The notes: generated by a model not told the origin, from the sequence alone. Counted from the first letter of the stretch, positions 1-8,991 are shown. The stretch: 64,000 nt of DNA from Brevundimonas viscosa (GCF_900116065.1 NZ_FOZV01000004.1:62001-126000), one strand, 5' to 3'. Translations and numbers: made by a program.

Positions 1-117
1 CTGAACGCCGGAGATCGCGTGGTGGGCTCGGGCCTGAACCGCATCCAGCCGGGGGCGCCGATCCGCGTCGCAGGGGTCGCCGCCCGGGGCGCGGCCGAAA
101 AGGGCGCAGCTCGATGA
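1..117 (+). CDS. RND efflux periplasmic adaptor subunit (C-terminal fragment)
   Basis: The window opens inside a reading frame in phase with base 1 that stops at the TGA of 115-117. Only about 38 residues are visible. They include the segment LNAGDRVVGSGLNRIQPG, which resembles the end of the membrane-proximal domain of RND membrane-fusion proteins (a 'G(D/E)xVVxxGLxRVxPGxxV' pattern). The stop overlaps the start of the RND pump gene as ATGA, the usual adaptor-pump arrangement. The protein would bridge the inner-membrane pump to an outer-membrane channel. The call rests on this short tail plus operon context; the rest of the gene lies outside the window. Confidence 0.8.
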   Translation: MNAGDRVVGSGLNRIQPGAPIRVAGVAARGAAEKGAAR

Positions 118-3100
118 TGCTGTCCGATATCGCCGTCCGGCGTCCCGTCTTCGCGGCGGTGGCGGCGATCGTGCTGTGCGTCATCGGCGCGGCCAGCTTC
201 TTCTTCCTGCCGGTTCGTGAGCTGCCCGACGTCGACCCGCCGATCGTGTCGGTGAACACCAGCTACGCCGGCGCCTCGGCCGAGGTGATCGAGAGCCGGA
301 TCACCGAGCCGATCGAGCAGCAGATCGCCGGCATCCAGGGGGTGGAGCGGATCAACTCCACCAGCCGCGACGGCCGCTCCAGCGTGTCGGTGGAGTTCTC
401 GCTGGACCGCGACATCGACGACGCCGCCAACGACGTGCGCGACCGGGTGTCCCGGGTCGTCGGCAATCTGCCGAACCAGGCGGACCCGCCCGAGGTGCGC
501 AAGGCGGACTCCGACGCCCAGCCGATCATGATCCTGTTCCTGCGCGCCACGAACATGAACCGGCTCGAGCTGACCGACTACGCCGACCGGTACCTGCTCG
601 ACCGGCTGGCGACCGTGCCGGGCGTGGCGGCGGTGAACATCTACGGCGAGCAGCGCTACGCCATGCGCATCTGGCTGGACGCCGCGGCCATGGCGGCGCG
701 GGGCATCACCGTCACCGACGTCGAGAACGCGCTCACCACCCAGAACGTCGAGCTGCCCGCCGGCGCCCTGGAGTCAGGGCAGAAGAACTACACGGTTCGC
801 GTGGCGCGGACCTACGCCAATGCGACGGACTTCCGGCAGTTGCCGATCGGCGCACGCGGGCTGGCCACCGCCGCGACCGGCGCCGCCGCCTCGACGGCGG
901 GCTCCGTCGCGACGGGAGGCCTGCCGAGCGGGGCCAGCGGGGCCATCCTCGGCCAGACCGGTTACGTCACCCGGTTGGGCGACATCGCCCGGGTGGAGGA
1001 GGCGCCGCAGGAGGATCGCCGCCTGTTCCGGGGCAACGGCCTGGACCAGATCGGCCTCGCCATCACCCGTCAGGCCCAGTCGAACGACCTCGCCATCTCG
1101 GCGGGGGTGCGCGACATGATCGAGGACATCCGGCCCAGCCTGCCCGAAGGGGTCGAGCTGGTGGTCGGCTCGGACAACTCCGTCTTCACCTCGCACGCCA
1201 TCGACGAGGTATGGATCACCATCGGCATCTCGCTGGTGCTGGTGGCCCTGGTCAACTTCATCTTCCTCGGCACCCTGCGGGCGGCGCTGATCCCCTCGAT
1301 CGTGGCCCCGATCTGCCTGCTGTCGACATTCATCGTGCTGGCGCCGCTGGGCTTCTCCCTCAACCTGCTGACCCTGCTCGCCCTGGTGCTCGCCATCGGG
1401 CTGGTGGTCGACGACGCCATCGTGGTGACCGAGAACATCCAGCGCCGCCTCGATCACGGCGAACCGCCGCTGGTGGCGGCCGAGCGGGGCGCGCGGCAGG
1501 TTTTCTTCGCGGTGGTGGCCACCACCGTCGTTCTGCTGTCGGTGTTCGCGCCCCTGTTGTTCCTGCCCGGCTATGTCGGCCGTCTGTTCGTCGAGCTGGC
1601 CGCGGCCATCGCGGCGGCGGTGGCCTTCTCCGCCTTCCTGGCGCTGACGCTTTCCCCGATGCTGGCCTCGAAGATCCTGAGGCCGGCCGCCAGCGGAGGC
1701 TGGGTGGCGCGTCGGGTCGATTGGGCCATGGACCAGCTCAAGGCGTCCTACGGCGCCTCGTTGAACGCCCTCCTGGGGCGTCGCGCCGCCGTGGCGGGCG
1801 TGGCCGGGGTCGTCGTCCTCATCGGGGCGGGGGCCGCAGTGATGTTCCTGAACCTGCCCGAGACCCTCGTGCCGGACGAGGACCGCGGCCGGGTCGTGGT
1901 TCGTGTGCAGGGGCCGGAAGGCGCCGGCTTCGATTACACGCGCGAGATCATGCTGGGGCTGGAGCCGACGCTGGCCGAATATGTCGCCAGCGGCGAGGCG
2001 GAGACCTACCTCGTTTCCGCCCCCGGCTTCGGCGGCGGCAGCTTCAACTCCGGCAACGCCGTGCTGACGCTGGCCGACTGGTCGGCGCGCGACCGCTCGG
2101 CCGACGAGATCGCCCAGGAGCTGAACGGCAAGCTGCGCAACCAGACCGGGGCCCAGGTCAACGCCTCGACCCCTGGAGCCTTCCAGCGCGGCGGCGGCAA
2201 CTCGAACTCCATCGAAATGGTGGTCACCGGGGCCGAGTACGAGGACATCTACCAGTGGCTGCAGCCGGTGCTGGCGGCCTCGCTGGAGAATCCCGGCTTC
2301 TCGCGGCCACGCCTGAACTACGAGCCGAACGCGCCCCGCCTGCTGGTCGACGTCGATCCGGAGAAGGCTGCGGCGCTCGGCGTGTCGTCGCAGTCGATCG
2401 GACGCACGCTCGAGACCATGTTCGGCTCGCGCCGGGCCACCACCTACCTGAAGGGCGGCCAGGAGTACGACGTCATCCTGCAGACCGAACGGGACAACCG
2501 GCGCAGCGTCGGCGATCTGGAGGCCCTCTATGTCAGCACCGGTTCGGGAGCCCTGGTGCCGTTGTCGGCGGTGGTCACGACCGAAACCAGCGGTGACACG
2601 CCGGAACGCCGCCGCCTGGACCGGCAGCGGGCGATCACCCTGAGCGCCGATCTGAATCCCGGGGTCACCCTTGTCGACGCCACGGAGTTCCTGAGCTCGG
2701 TGGCGGCGCAGCAGCCGCAGGGCGTGGTGACCACCCAGTGGGGCGGGGCGGCCCGCGACCAGCAGGAGGCGGGCGGGGCCGTGGCCTGGGCCTTCGCGCT
2801 GGCCCTGCTGCTGGTGTTCCTCGTGCTGGCGGCCCAGTTCGAAAGCTGGATCACCCCGGCGGTGATCATGCTGACCGTCCCGCTGGCGGCGGCCGGGGGT
2901 CTGTTCGGCCTGGTGATGGCGGGCTCCAGCCTGAACATCTATTCGCAGATCGGCCTGATCATCCTGATCGGGGTGGCGGCCAAGAACGGCATCCTGATCG
3001 TCGAGTTCGCCAACCAGCTGCGCGACCAGGGCCGGTCGATCCGCGAGGCGATCATCGAGTCCTCGACCCTGCGCCTGCGGCCGATCATCATGACCTCGAT

Positions 3101-3350
3101 CGCGACGGCCTTCGGGGCCCTGCCGCTGGTGCTGTGGCAGGGAGCGGGCGCCGGCAGCCGCCAGACCATCGGCGTGGTCATCTTCGCCGGGGCGATGTTC
3201 GCCACCCTGCTGACCCTGTTCGTGGTGCCGGTGATCTATGGCGTGCTGGCGCGCTTCACGAAGTCGCCCGAGTACACCGCCCGCAAGATCGAGGCGTGGG
3301 AGGCGAAGGAGCTGACCGCCAACGACCCGGTCCCGGCCGCAGCCGAATAG
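114..3350 (+). CDS. RND family multidrug efflux permease (HAE1/AcrB-like)
   Basis: A full-length 1078-residue inner-membrane proton/drug antiporter. It has an N-terminal transmembrane helix (residues about 10-30), two large periplasmic loops and two blocks of about six helices. The proton-relay aspartates are in GLVVDDAIVVTEN of TM4, and the partner lysine is in IGVAAKNGILIVEFA of TM10. Length and order fit HAE1 pumps. The start overlaps the adaptor stop (ATGA), implying translational coupling. An unusual Gly/Ala/Ser/Thr-rich stretch of about 35 residues (about 246-281) replaces the short loop normally found before the conserved RLGDIA strand. The substrate cannot be told from sequence. The gene ends one base before a convergent cytochrome gene. 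Confidence 0.96.
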   Translation: MMLSDIAVRRPVFAAVAAIVLCVIGAASFFFLPVRELPDVDPPIVSVNTSYAGASAEVIESRITEPIEQQIAGIQGVERINSTSRDGRSSVSVEFSLDRDIDDAANDVRDRVSRVVGNLPNQADPPEVRKADSDAQPIMILFLRATNMNRLELTDYADRYLLDRLATVPGVAAVNIYGEQRYAMRIWLDAAAMAARGITVTDVENALTTQNVELPAGALESGQKNYTVRVARTYANATDFRQLPIGARGLATAATGAAASTAGSVATGGLPSGASGAILGQTGYVTRLGDIARVEEAPQEDRRLFRGNGLDQIGLAITRQAQSNDLAISAGVRDMIEDIRPSLPEGVELVVGSDNSVFTSHAIDEVWITIGISLVLVALVNFIFLGTLRAALIPSIVAPICLLSTFIVLAPLGFSLNLLTLLALVLAIGLVVDDAIVVTENIQRRLDHGEPPLVAAERGARQVFFAVVATTVVLLSVFAPLLFLPGYVGRLFVELAAAIAAAVAFSAFLALTLSPMLASKILRPAASGGWVARRVDWAMDQLKASYGASLNALLGRRAAVAGVAGVVVLIGAGAAVMFLNLPETLVPDEDRGRVVVRVQGPEGAGFDYTREIMLGLEPTLAEYVASGEAETYLVSAPGFGGGSFNSGNAVLTLADWSARDRSADEIAQELNGKLRNQTGAQVNASTPGAFQRGGGNSNSIEMVVTGAEYEDIYQWLQPVLAASLENPGFSRPRLNYEPNAPRLLVDVDPEKAAALGVSSQSIGRTLETMFGSRRATTYLKGGQEYDVILQTERDNRRSVGDLEALYVSTGSGALVPLSAVVTTETSGDTPERRRLDRQRAITLSADLNPGVTLVDATEFLSSVAAQQPQGVVTTQWGGAARDQQEAGGAVAWAFALALLLVFLVLAAQFESWITPAVIMLTVPLAAAGGLFGLVMAGSSLNIYSQIGLIILIGVAAKNGILIVEFANQLRDQGRSIREAIIESSTLRLRPIIMTSIATAFGALPLVLWQGAGAGSRQTIGVVIFAGAMFATLLTLFVVPVIYGVLARFTKSPEYTARKIEAWEAKELTANDPVPAAAE

Positions 3351-3351
3351 G

Positions 3352-3840
3352 TCATTCCTCCGGGGCGGAGGCGTATCCCGTCTCGACCTTCAGGAAGGCG
3401 ATCAGGTCGCGGCGGTCGGCGGCGTCGGCGATGCCCGGGAAGGACATCTTGTTCCCGCGCAGAAACTCGCGCGGGTTCTCCAGCCAGTGGTCCAGCCGCT
3501 CGGCGTCCCAGGTGAACTCGGCCTCGCGCAGCGCGGTCGAGTAGTTGTAGCCGTCCTTGTCGCCGGCTTCGCGGCCGAAGACGCCGTAGAGGTTCGGACC
3601 CGTCATGTTCGGCCCGCCTTCGGTGATGGTGTGGCAGGCGCGGCAGCGGGCGAAGACGCGGCGGCCGTTGTCGAGGTCGGCGCCGGCATAGGGCGCCGGA
3701 AGCGAGGCCAGCAGCGCGGCCTTCTCCGCGTCGGTCGGCGCGGGCCGGCCGGGGGCGGCCGACGGCTCTGCGGCGGTCCCGCCGCCGTCGCCGCAGGCGG
3801 TCAGCAGGAGGAGGGCGGCGGCGAGAGCTGGGCGGTGCAT
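3352..3840 (-). CDS. Lipoprotein mono-heme cytochrome c (class I)
   Basis: 162 residues. The N-terminus is a lipoprotein signal with lipobox LLTAC (Cys16), followed by a low-complexity Pro/Ala linker. One heme site CRACH (Cys66, Cys69, His70) is present, and a distal axial Met is likely at residue 132 in GNKMSFPG, as in class I c-type cytochromes related to mitochondrial cytochrome c. It would be a membrane-tethered periplasmic electron carrier. It is convergent with the RND gene and divergent from feoAB, so it is probably a single-gene unit. The electron donor and acceptor are not evident. Confidence 0.9.
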   Translation of the reverse strand: MHRPALAAALLLLTACGDGGGTAAEPSAAPGRPAPTDAEKAALLASLPAPYAGADLDNGRRVFARCRACHTITEGGPNMTGPNLYGVFGREAGDKDGYNYSTALREAEFTWDAERLDHWLENPREFLRGNKMSFPGIADAADRRDLIAFLKVETGYASAPEE

Positions 3841-3932
3841 GACGATCTCCGGGAAGCCCTCCGTGATAGCCGAAGCGCCGGGGTGGACGCCACCTGCGGC
3901 GCCTTGTCGGGCTGGACGCTGAGGGTTCGCAC

Positions 3933-3943
3933 CTGATAATCAG
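3933..3943. promoter_or_regulatory. Palindrome upstream of feoA, candidate iron-responsive operator
   Basis: A perfect palindrome CTGAT-A-ATCAG, AT-rich in an otherwise GC-rich intergenic region, sits 41 bases before the preferred feoA start. Fur-type operators are built from GATAAT-like hexamers, and feoAB is commonly Fur- or FNR-controlled, so an iron-regulatory site is a reasonable inference. The exact regulator (Fur, Irr, FNR) cannot be assigned by eye. Confidence 0.4.
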
Positions 3944-3984
3944 TGTCAGCAAGAGGCGCCATCGCGCCGAGCGGTCCGAAAACC

Positions 3985-4254
3985 ATGTCCGACACCCTCA
4001 AGCTCAGCGAAGCCCGCAAGGGCGCGCGCGGCGTCATCGTCCGCGTGGGCTGCCACCACCGCGAGGATGAGCACACCGCCGAACTTGAGCGCCGCCTGCT
4101 GGAGCTCGGCTTCGTCGAGGGGGCGCGGGTCGAACTGCTCCACGAGGGCCTGTTCGGTCGCAATCCGATCGCGTTGAAGGTGGACGACATGCGCGTCGCC
4201 CTGCGTCGCCACGAGGCCGCCAGCATCACCGTCCGCGTCGAGGTCGCTGCCTGA
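3985..4254 (+). CDS. feoA: Ferrous iron transport protein A
   Basis: 89 residues forming a single SH3-like FeoA domain, a small cytosolic partner of FeoB in Fe(II) uptake. The conserved pattern ELERRLLELGFVEGARVELLHEG and NPIALKV, matching the FeoA signature 'LxxLGFxxGxxVxVxxxxP...PxxVxV', is clear. An in-frame GTG lies at 3943, but it overlaps the upstream palindrome. The ATG at 3985 gives the usual family N-terminus (MSDTLKLSEARKGARG), so I prefer it. The stop overlaps the feoB start by one base (TGATG). Confidence 0.93.
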   Translation: MSDTLKLSEARKGARGVIVRVGCHHREDEHTAELERRLLELGFVEGARVELLHEGLFGRNPIALKVDDMRVALRRHEAASITVRVEVAA

Positions 4255-6122
4255 TGGACATGCAGGTGCGCAGCGTGCGGGTGGCGCTGGTGGGCAATCC
4301 GAACAGCGGCAAGACGGCCCTGTTCAACGCCCTGACCGGAGCCCACCAGAAGGTGGCCAACTACGCCGGCGTGACCGTGGAGCGGAAGGAAGGCTTCATC
4401 CGCAACGCCGGGCGGACGCTGTCGGTGCTCGACCTGCCGGGCACCTACTCGCTGCGCGCCCGGAGCCCCGACGAGGAGGTCACGCGCGACGCCATCCTCG
4501 GGCGTCTGGCCGGCGAGACGCCGCCCGACGTGATCGCGGCGGTCGCCGACGCCACCAACCTGCGCCTCGTGCTGCGGCTCATCCTCGAGCTGAAGGCGGT
4601 CGGCCGGCCGATGGTGCTGGCGCTGAACATGTACGACATCGCCCAGCGCACGGGGCTGCGGATTGATCTGGATCGGCTGGAGGCCGAACTGGGCGTGCCG
4701 ATCGTCACCACGGTGGCCACGCGCAAGCGCGGGATCGAGGAACTGGTCGCCGCCGTCGAGGCGGCCGCCGCCTCGGCCGCTCCGGCTGTCGCCGGAAGCT
4801 GGACGCCGCCCGACGCCGAGGCGCTGCGCGGCAAGGCGGCGGAGGCCGAGCGGATCATGAAGGCGTGCGTGCGGCCGCCGGAGCGGCCGGACACCCTGAC
4901 CGGCCGGGTCGATTCCTTCCTGCTGCACCCCGTCGGCGGGCTGGTGATCCTGAGCGCCGTCATGTTCGTCATGTTCCAGGCGGTGTTCGCCTGGGCGACG
5001 CCGGCGGCGGACGGGATCGAAGGCCTGCTGACCGCCCTGGGCGCCATGGTCGCCGGGGCGATTCCGGACGGCATCTGGCAGAGCCTGATCGTCGACGGCC
5101 TGATCTCGGGAGTCGGCAGCGTTCTGGTCTTCCTGCCGCAGATCCTGATCCTGTTCCTGTTCATCATCCTGCTCGAGGATTTCGGCTACATGGCCCGGGC
5201 GGCCTTCCTGCTGGACCGGATCATGGGCGTGGCCGGGCTGCACGGGCGCGCCTTCATCCCGCTGCTGTCCAGCGTCGCCTGCGCCATCCCCGGGGTCATG
5301 GCCACGCGGGTGATCGACAACAGGCGCGACCGGCTCACCACGATCCTGGTCGCGCCGCTGATGACCTGTTCGGCGCGCATTCCCGTCTACACCCTGATCA
5401 TCGCCGCCTTCATCCCGAACCAGACGGTGTGGGGTTTCGCCAATCTGCAGGGGCTGGTGATGTTCGGCCTCTATGTCGCCGGCGTGGTCAGCGCCCTGTC
5501 GGTGGCCTTCGTGATCCGCAAGCTGTTCTGGCGCAGCGCCGTCGAGCCCTTCATGATGGAGATGCCGGCCTACAAGATGCCGGACCTGAAGAGCGTGCTC
5601 TTCAACCTGTGGCTCCGGGCGCGGATCTTCCTGGAACGGGCGGGGCGGATCATCCTGCCGTTGATGATCGTGGTCTGGGCGCTGTCGACCTTCCCCTATC
5701 CGCCGGAAGGCGCCACGGCTCCGGCGATCGAATACTCCTTCGCCGGCATGATCGGCCGGGCGCTCGAGCCGCTGTTCGCACCCATCGGCTTCAACTGGCA
5801 GATGGTCGTGGCCCTGGTGCCGGGCATGGCGGCCCGCGAGGTGGCGGTGGCGGCGCTGGGCACGGTCTACGCCGTCGCGGACGCCGAGAGCGCCACGGGC
5901 GTGCTGGCGACGACGCTGGCGGCGCACTGGTCGCTGGCCACGGGCCTCGCCTTCCTCGCCTGGTACATCTTCGCGCCCCAGTGCGTGGCGACCCTGGGCG
6001 TGGTGCGGCGCGAGACCAACTCGGCCAAGTGGATGTGGGTGATGATCGCCTACATGTTCGGCCTGGCCTATCTGGCGGCCTTCGCGACCTACCGCGTCGC
6101 CGTGGCCCTCGGCGGCGGCTAG
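4254..6122 (+). CDS. feoB: Ferrous iron transporter B, GTPase-permease
   Basis: 622 residues, the inner-membrane Fe(II) transporter. The N-terminal G domain has G1 GNPNSGKT (14-21), G3 DLPG (60-63) and G4 NMYD (125-128). After a helical linker come the Gate/core membrane domains, with conserved segments such as DFGYMARAAFLLDR and CAIPGVMATR. Length fits the shorter alphaproteobacterial FeoB forms, which lack long C-terminal extensions. It is translationally coupled to feoA. No FeoC is evident downstream. The FeoAB role is well established: GTP-dependent ferrous iron import under low-oxygen or acidic conditions. Confidence 0.97.
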   Translation: MDMQVRSVRVALVGNPNSGKTALFNALTGAHQKVANYAGVTVERKEGFIRNAGRTLSVLDLPGTYSLRARSPDEEVTRDAILGRLAGETPPDVIAAVADATNLRLVLRLILELKAVGRPMVLALNMYDIAQRTGLRIDLDRLEAELGVPIVTTVATRKRGIEELVAAVEAAAASAAPAVAGSWTPPDAEALRGKAAEAERIMKACVRPPERPDTLTGRVDSFLLHPVGGLVILSAVMFVMFQAVFAWATPAADGIEGLLTALGAMVAGAIPDGIWQSLIVDGLISGVGSVLVFLPQILILFLFIILLEDFGYMARAAFLLDRIMGVAGLHGRAFIPLLSSVACAIPGVMATRVIDNRRDRLTTILVAPLMTCSARIPVYTLIIAAFIPNQTVWGFANLQGLVMFGLYVAGVVSALSVAFVIRKLFWRSAVEPFMMEMPAYKMPDLKSVLFNLWLRARIFLERAGRIILPLMIVVWALSTFPYPPEGATAPAIEYSFAGMIGRALEPLFAPIGFNWQMVVALVPGMAAREVAVAALGTVYAVADAESATGVLATTLAAHWSLATGLAFLAWYIFAPQCVATLGVVRRETNSAKWMWVMIAYMFGLAYLAAFATYRVAVALGGG

Positions 6123-6206
6123 GCGGCTTTTCCGGCCGTCTGGCCGAACAATGGTTGACAAAACCTTGCCGTCGGAGCGAGTCTTGGAGGATCGGGGGGA
6201 AGGATC

Positions 6207-6731
6207 ATGCTGTCACCCTTGAAGCCTCTGCTCTGCCGCCACGTCTACTACTGGTCGGAGCGACATTAGTCTGAGCGCTGTCGCCGTTGCGGCCGACTCT
6301 TCGAAAGGGCCGCCCGGAAGGCGTCCACCGGGACGGGGGCCGAGGATCCGTCGGCGACGCCCAGAACCCCCGTGATATCGACCCCGGCCACGCCGCCGCC
6401 CCTGCGGCGACCGGGAGCCGACAGCGACCTTCGGACCGAGGCCAGCGCCCGCAGGAAGCGGCTGATGGTCCTGCTCGATGCGCTGGTCAGGGCGGAGCGT
6501 CCCACGCGCGAGGAAGCCATCGACGCGGTCCTCGCGGTGATCGAGGATGCCCATTCGGCGCATCCGGTCCTGTTCGGAAGCAAGGCGGCGGCGGAGTTCG
6601 CCCGCCTGCACGCGGCGCGAACGCCGGCCGGCGGGTCCGGCGGGGAGCGGAGGGGAGGCGATGGTGCCGGCTACAGGGATCGAACCCGTGACCTTCGGTT
6701 TACAAAACCGCTGCTCTACCAGCTGAGCTAA
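6207..6731 (+). other. Doubtful reading frame with internal stop, overlapping tRNA-Thr
   Basis: Between feoB and tRNA-Thr there is no convincing gene in about 540 bases. One frame is worth recording. An ATG at 6207, preceded by a purine-rich GGGGGAAGG, runs 20 codons to a TAG at 6267. The same frame then continues open to 6731, with a possible GTG start at 6372. The central part has coding-like composition (for example ALVRAERPTREEAIDAVLAV) and cysteines CRRCG just after the stop. However, the last 20 or so codons are simply the antisense of tRNA-Thr, a well-known source of false proteins. It could be a decayed gene, two small genes, or nothing. Confidence 0.2.
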
Positions 6732-6737
6732 GCCGGC
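6662..6737 (-). tRNA. tRNA-Thr (anticodon TGT)
   Basis: 76 bases on the minus strand fold as a cloverleaf. The acceptor arms GCCGGCT and AGCCGGC pair, the D stem is GCTC/GAGC, the anticodon loop TTTGTAA gives TGT (Thr, codon ACA), and the T loop is TTCGATC. The 3' CCA is encoded. The first anticodon-stem pair is G-A, which is common in tRNA-Thr. Confidence 0.96.
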
Positions 6738-6787
6738 CGCCTCGCCCTTGGCGGGCCCTTATGCGGATGTCGCGGGGCCCTCGCAAG

Positions 6788-7225
6788 TCAGTCGAGTTCG
6801 GCGGCGATGCGGTCGGCCAGCGCCCGCAAGGTTTCCGCGTCAGCCATGGGCGCCTGGGCGTGGCCCTTGAGGGGGCGGTCAGTCCAGCGCGGGATGACGT
6901 GGAAATGCAGGTGGAAGACGGTCTGTCCGCCGGCCGCGCCGTTGAACTGCATGATCTGGAAGCCGTCGGGGCGCAGGGCCTTCTCCACGGCGCGGGCCGT
7001 GCGCTGCATCGCCGCCGCCAGCCGTGCGAGCGTCTCGGGCTCCACCTCCAGCAGGTTGCGGGCCCGCGAGGTCTTCGAGATGACCAGGACATGGCCCTCG
7101 GACTGGGGGAAGACGTCCATGAAGGCGAGGACCGCGTCGTCCTCCCACACCTTCACCGAGGGAACCTCGCCGCGCAGGATCTTCGCGAAGATGTTGTCGG
7201 GGTCATAGGCGGCGTGCAGGGTCAT
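6788..7225 (-). CDS. HIT family (histidine triad) nucleotide-binding protein
   Basis: 145 residues. The C-terminal triad motif HLHFHVIPR (His105, His107, His109) and the N-terminal segment IFAKILRGEVPS identify a Hint-type nucleotide hydrolase or transferase, which acts on the alpha-phosphate of AMP-lysine or AMP-amine type substrates. It is cytosolic and of typical length. It stands alone between tRNA-Thr and a divergent holin-like gene; the physiological substrate cannot be inferred. Confidence 0.94.
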   Translation of the reverse strand: MTLHAAYDPDNIFAKILRGEVPSVKVWEDDAVLAFMDVFPQSEGHVLVISKTSRARNLLEVEPETLARLAAAMQRTARAVEKALRPDGFQIMQFNGAAGGQTVFHLHFHVIPRWTDRPLKGHAQAPMADAETLRALADRIAAELD

Positions 7226-7329
7226 CGGCGGCTCCGGTATGGCGGTCGGCAGGCTAGCAACGCGCGGCGGAGGAGGGGAGCCCCGCGGCGGCGCGAGTGT
7301 TATGCTGAAGGTTCGAAGGGAGTCCCCGC

Positions 7330-7686
7330 ATGCTGCGTTTCATCGTCCAGTTCCTCGTCACCTGCCTCGCCCTCTGGCTGGCGGCGCAGGTCGTGCCGGG
7401 GGTGGCTTTCAGCGACACGCCGACGCTGCTGCTGGCGGCGGTGCTGCTGGGCGTCGCCAACGCGATCGTGCGCCCGATCCTGACCATCCTGACCTTCCCG
7501 CTGACCATCCTGACCTTCGGCCTGTTCCTGCTGGTGGTGAACGCGGCGGTGATCGGCCTGGTCGCGGCCCTGCTGGGCGGCTTCGTGGTCGATGGTCTTT
7601 GGGCCGGGATCGGCGCGGCCATCGTCACGGGCTTCGTCAGCTGGGTGGCCGGCTGGTTCATCGGCGACGAGCGGCGGCGCGACTGA
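7330..7686 (+). CDS. Phage-holin-like family IV membrane protein
   Basis: 118 residues, almost entirely hydrophobic, with about four transmembrane helices. The repeated pattern NAIVRPILTILTFPLTILTFGLFLLVVNA is the hallmark of the Phage_holin_4_2 family (PF04020). Despite the name, these are widespread chromosomal membrane proteins with no demonstrated lytic role in most hosts. There are no phage genes nearby, so a holin function is not supported. The gene is convergent with the FemAB-like gene, one base away. Confidence 0.85.
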   Translation: MLRFIVQFLVTCLALWLAAQVVPGVAFSDTPTLLLAAVLLGVANAIVRPILTILTFPLTILTFGLFLLVVNAAVIGLVAALLGGFVVDGLWAGIGAAIVTGFVSWVAGWFIGDERRRD

Positions 7687-7687
7687 G

Positions 7688-8839
7688 TCACCGGTCCCGC
7701 CGGAACGGCGAGAGCTCCTCGGTCAGGGCGGCGATTTCGGCCTGGACCGCCGGCCGCTCGCGCGCGAGATAATCCGCGACCGGGCCCCGCAGGGCGGGAT
7801 CGGCGATGTGGTGGGCCGAGTAGACCAGCGTCGGCAGATAGCCGCGGGCGATCTTGTGTTCCCCCTGCGCCCCGGCCTCGACCCGGGACAGGCCGCGGGC
7901 GATGGCGAAGTCGATGGCCTGGTAATAGCAGAGCTCGAAGTGGAGGAAGGGAACATCCTCCAGCGCGCCCCACTGACGGCCGTAGAGGGCGTCGCGGCCA
8001 ATCAGGTTCAGCGCTCCGGCGATCGGGCGACCCTCCCGGAAGGCCATGACCAGGGCGATGCGGTCAGCCATGGTTGCGCCAATGCGGCTGAAGAAGTCGC
8101 GCGTCAGGTAGGGTCGACCCCACTTCCGCGACCCGGTGTCGATATAGCAGGCGAAGAAGGCGTCCCAGTGCGCCTCCTCGATGGCGGCGCCGGTGAGGAC
8201 GCGGATGTCGAGACCGGCCTGCGCCTCGCGACGTTCGCGGCGGATGGTCTTGCGGCGGCTGGAGGAGAGGGCGGCGAGGAAGTCGTCGAAGCTCGCATAG
8301 CCGTCGTTGCGCCAGACGTACTGCATGTCCTGGCGCAGCAGCAGGCCGGACTCGCCCATGGCCTCCCATTCCATCCGGGTGGGGAAGTTGACGTGCAGGG
8401 AGGACAGGCCGAGGCGGTCGACCAGTTCGCGCGCGCCCTGCAACAGGGCGGCCCGCACCGCAGCGGCGTCCGCGCCGGGACGGGCCAGGAAGCGGGGGCC
8501 GGTCACCGGGGTGAAGGGAACGGCGGACAGCAGCTTGGGATAGTAGCGGCCGCCGGCGCGCTCGTAGGCGTCGGCCCAGCCGTGGTCGAAGATGTATTCG
8601 CCCTGGCTGTTTCCCTTGAGCCAGAGCGGCATGACGGCGAGGACGGCGCCGGTCTCGTCCTGCAGCGACAGGTGGCGGCCGACCCAGCCCTGGCGCGGGA
8701 CGGCGCTGTCGGAGGCCTCGCAGGCGTCGAGGAAGTCGAACGAGACGAACGGGTCGCCGGTCGGGGCGGCGCAGGCGTTCCAAGCGGCGCGGCCGATGTC
8801 GGCGACGGCGGGATGGACGTGGAGGGTGAAGTCAGACAT
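7688..8839 (-). CDS. FemAB-like GNAT-fold acyltransferase (PF04339/DUF482)
   Basis: 383 residues. The N-terminal segment DPFVSFDFLDACEAS, GEYIFDHGWADAYERAGGRYYPKL and the C-terminal FELCYYQAIDFAIARGL...GAQGEHK pattern are characteristic of the 'peptidogalycan biosynthesis' PF04339 family. The family has a double GNAT fold related to FemAB aminoacyl-transferases, and biochemical function is largely unknown. It is cytosolic. Upstream lies a pair of inverted repeat elements separating it from ridA, so co-transcription with ridA is uncertain. Confidence 0.88.
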   Translation of the reverse strand: MSDFTLHVHPAVADIGRAAWNACAAPTGDPFVSFDFLDACEASDSAVPRQGWVGRHLSLQDETGAVLAVMPLWLKGNSQGEYIFDHGWADAYERAGGRYYPKLLSAVPFTPVTGPRFLARPGADAAAVRAALLQGARELVDRLGLSSLHVNFPTRMEWEAMGESGLLLRQDMQYVWRNDGYASFDDFLAALSSSRRKTIRRERREAQAGLDIRVLTGAAIEEAHWDAFFACYIDTGSRKWGRPYLTRDFFSRIGATMADRIALVMAFREGRPIAGALNLIGRDALYGRQWGALEDVPFLHFELCYYQAIDFAIARGLSRVEAGAQGEHKIARGYLPTLVYSAHHIADPALRGPVADYLARERPAVQAEIAALTEELSPFRRDR

Positions 8840-8841
8840 GG

Positions 8842-8991
8842 CCTTCTCCCCTCGGGGGAGAAGGTGGCTCGCGGAGCGAGACGGTTGAGGGGGCTGCGGG
8901 ACGCTCGCTCGTCGCCGACCTGCGTGCCCGCTGAACCTTACCCCTCATCCGAGCGGCTCCGCCGCCCACCTTCTCCCCCAAGGGGAGAAGG
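8842..8991. repeat. Inverted pair of REP-like palindromic elements
   Basis: Two copies of an element of about 50 bases face each other between ridA and the FemAB-like gene. Each contains the same perfect stem CCTTCTCCCC/GGGGAGAAGG (8842-8864 with loop TCG; 8969-8991 with loop CAA), followed by a related GGTGG...GCGGAGC...GAGGGG tail, once on each strand. This resembles dispersed intergenic palindromes of GC-rich alphaproteobacteria. They may form mRNA hairpins or act as attenuators; no coding capacity is seen. Confidence 0.75.

Noticed and set aside
3801-6161. Long minus-strand frame opposite feoAB
   Set aside because: Contains only His/Gln/Arg-rich antisense sequence; FeoA and FeoB motifs on the plus strand are decisive.
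7330-7686. Prophage holin gene
   Set aside because: Family IV 'holin' proteins are common in chromosomes; no lysin, integrase or structural phage genes occur nearby.
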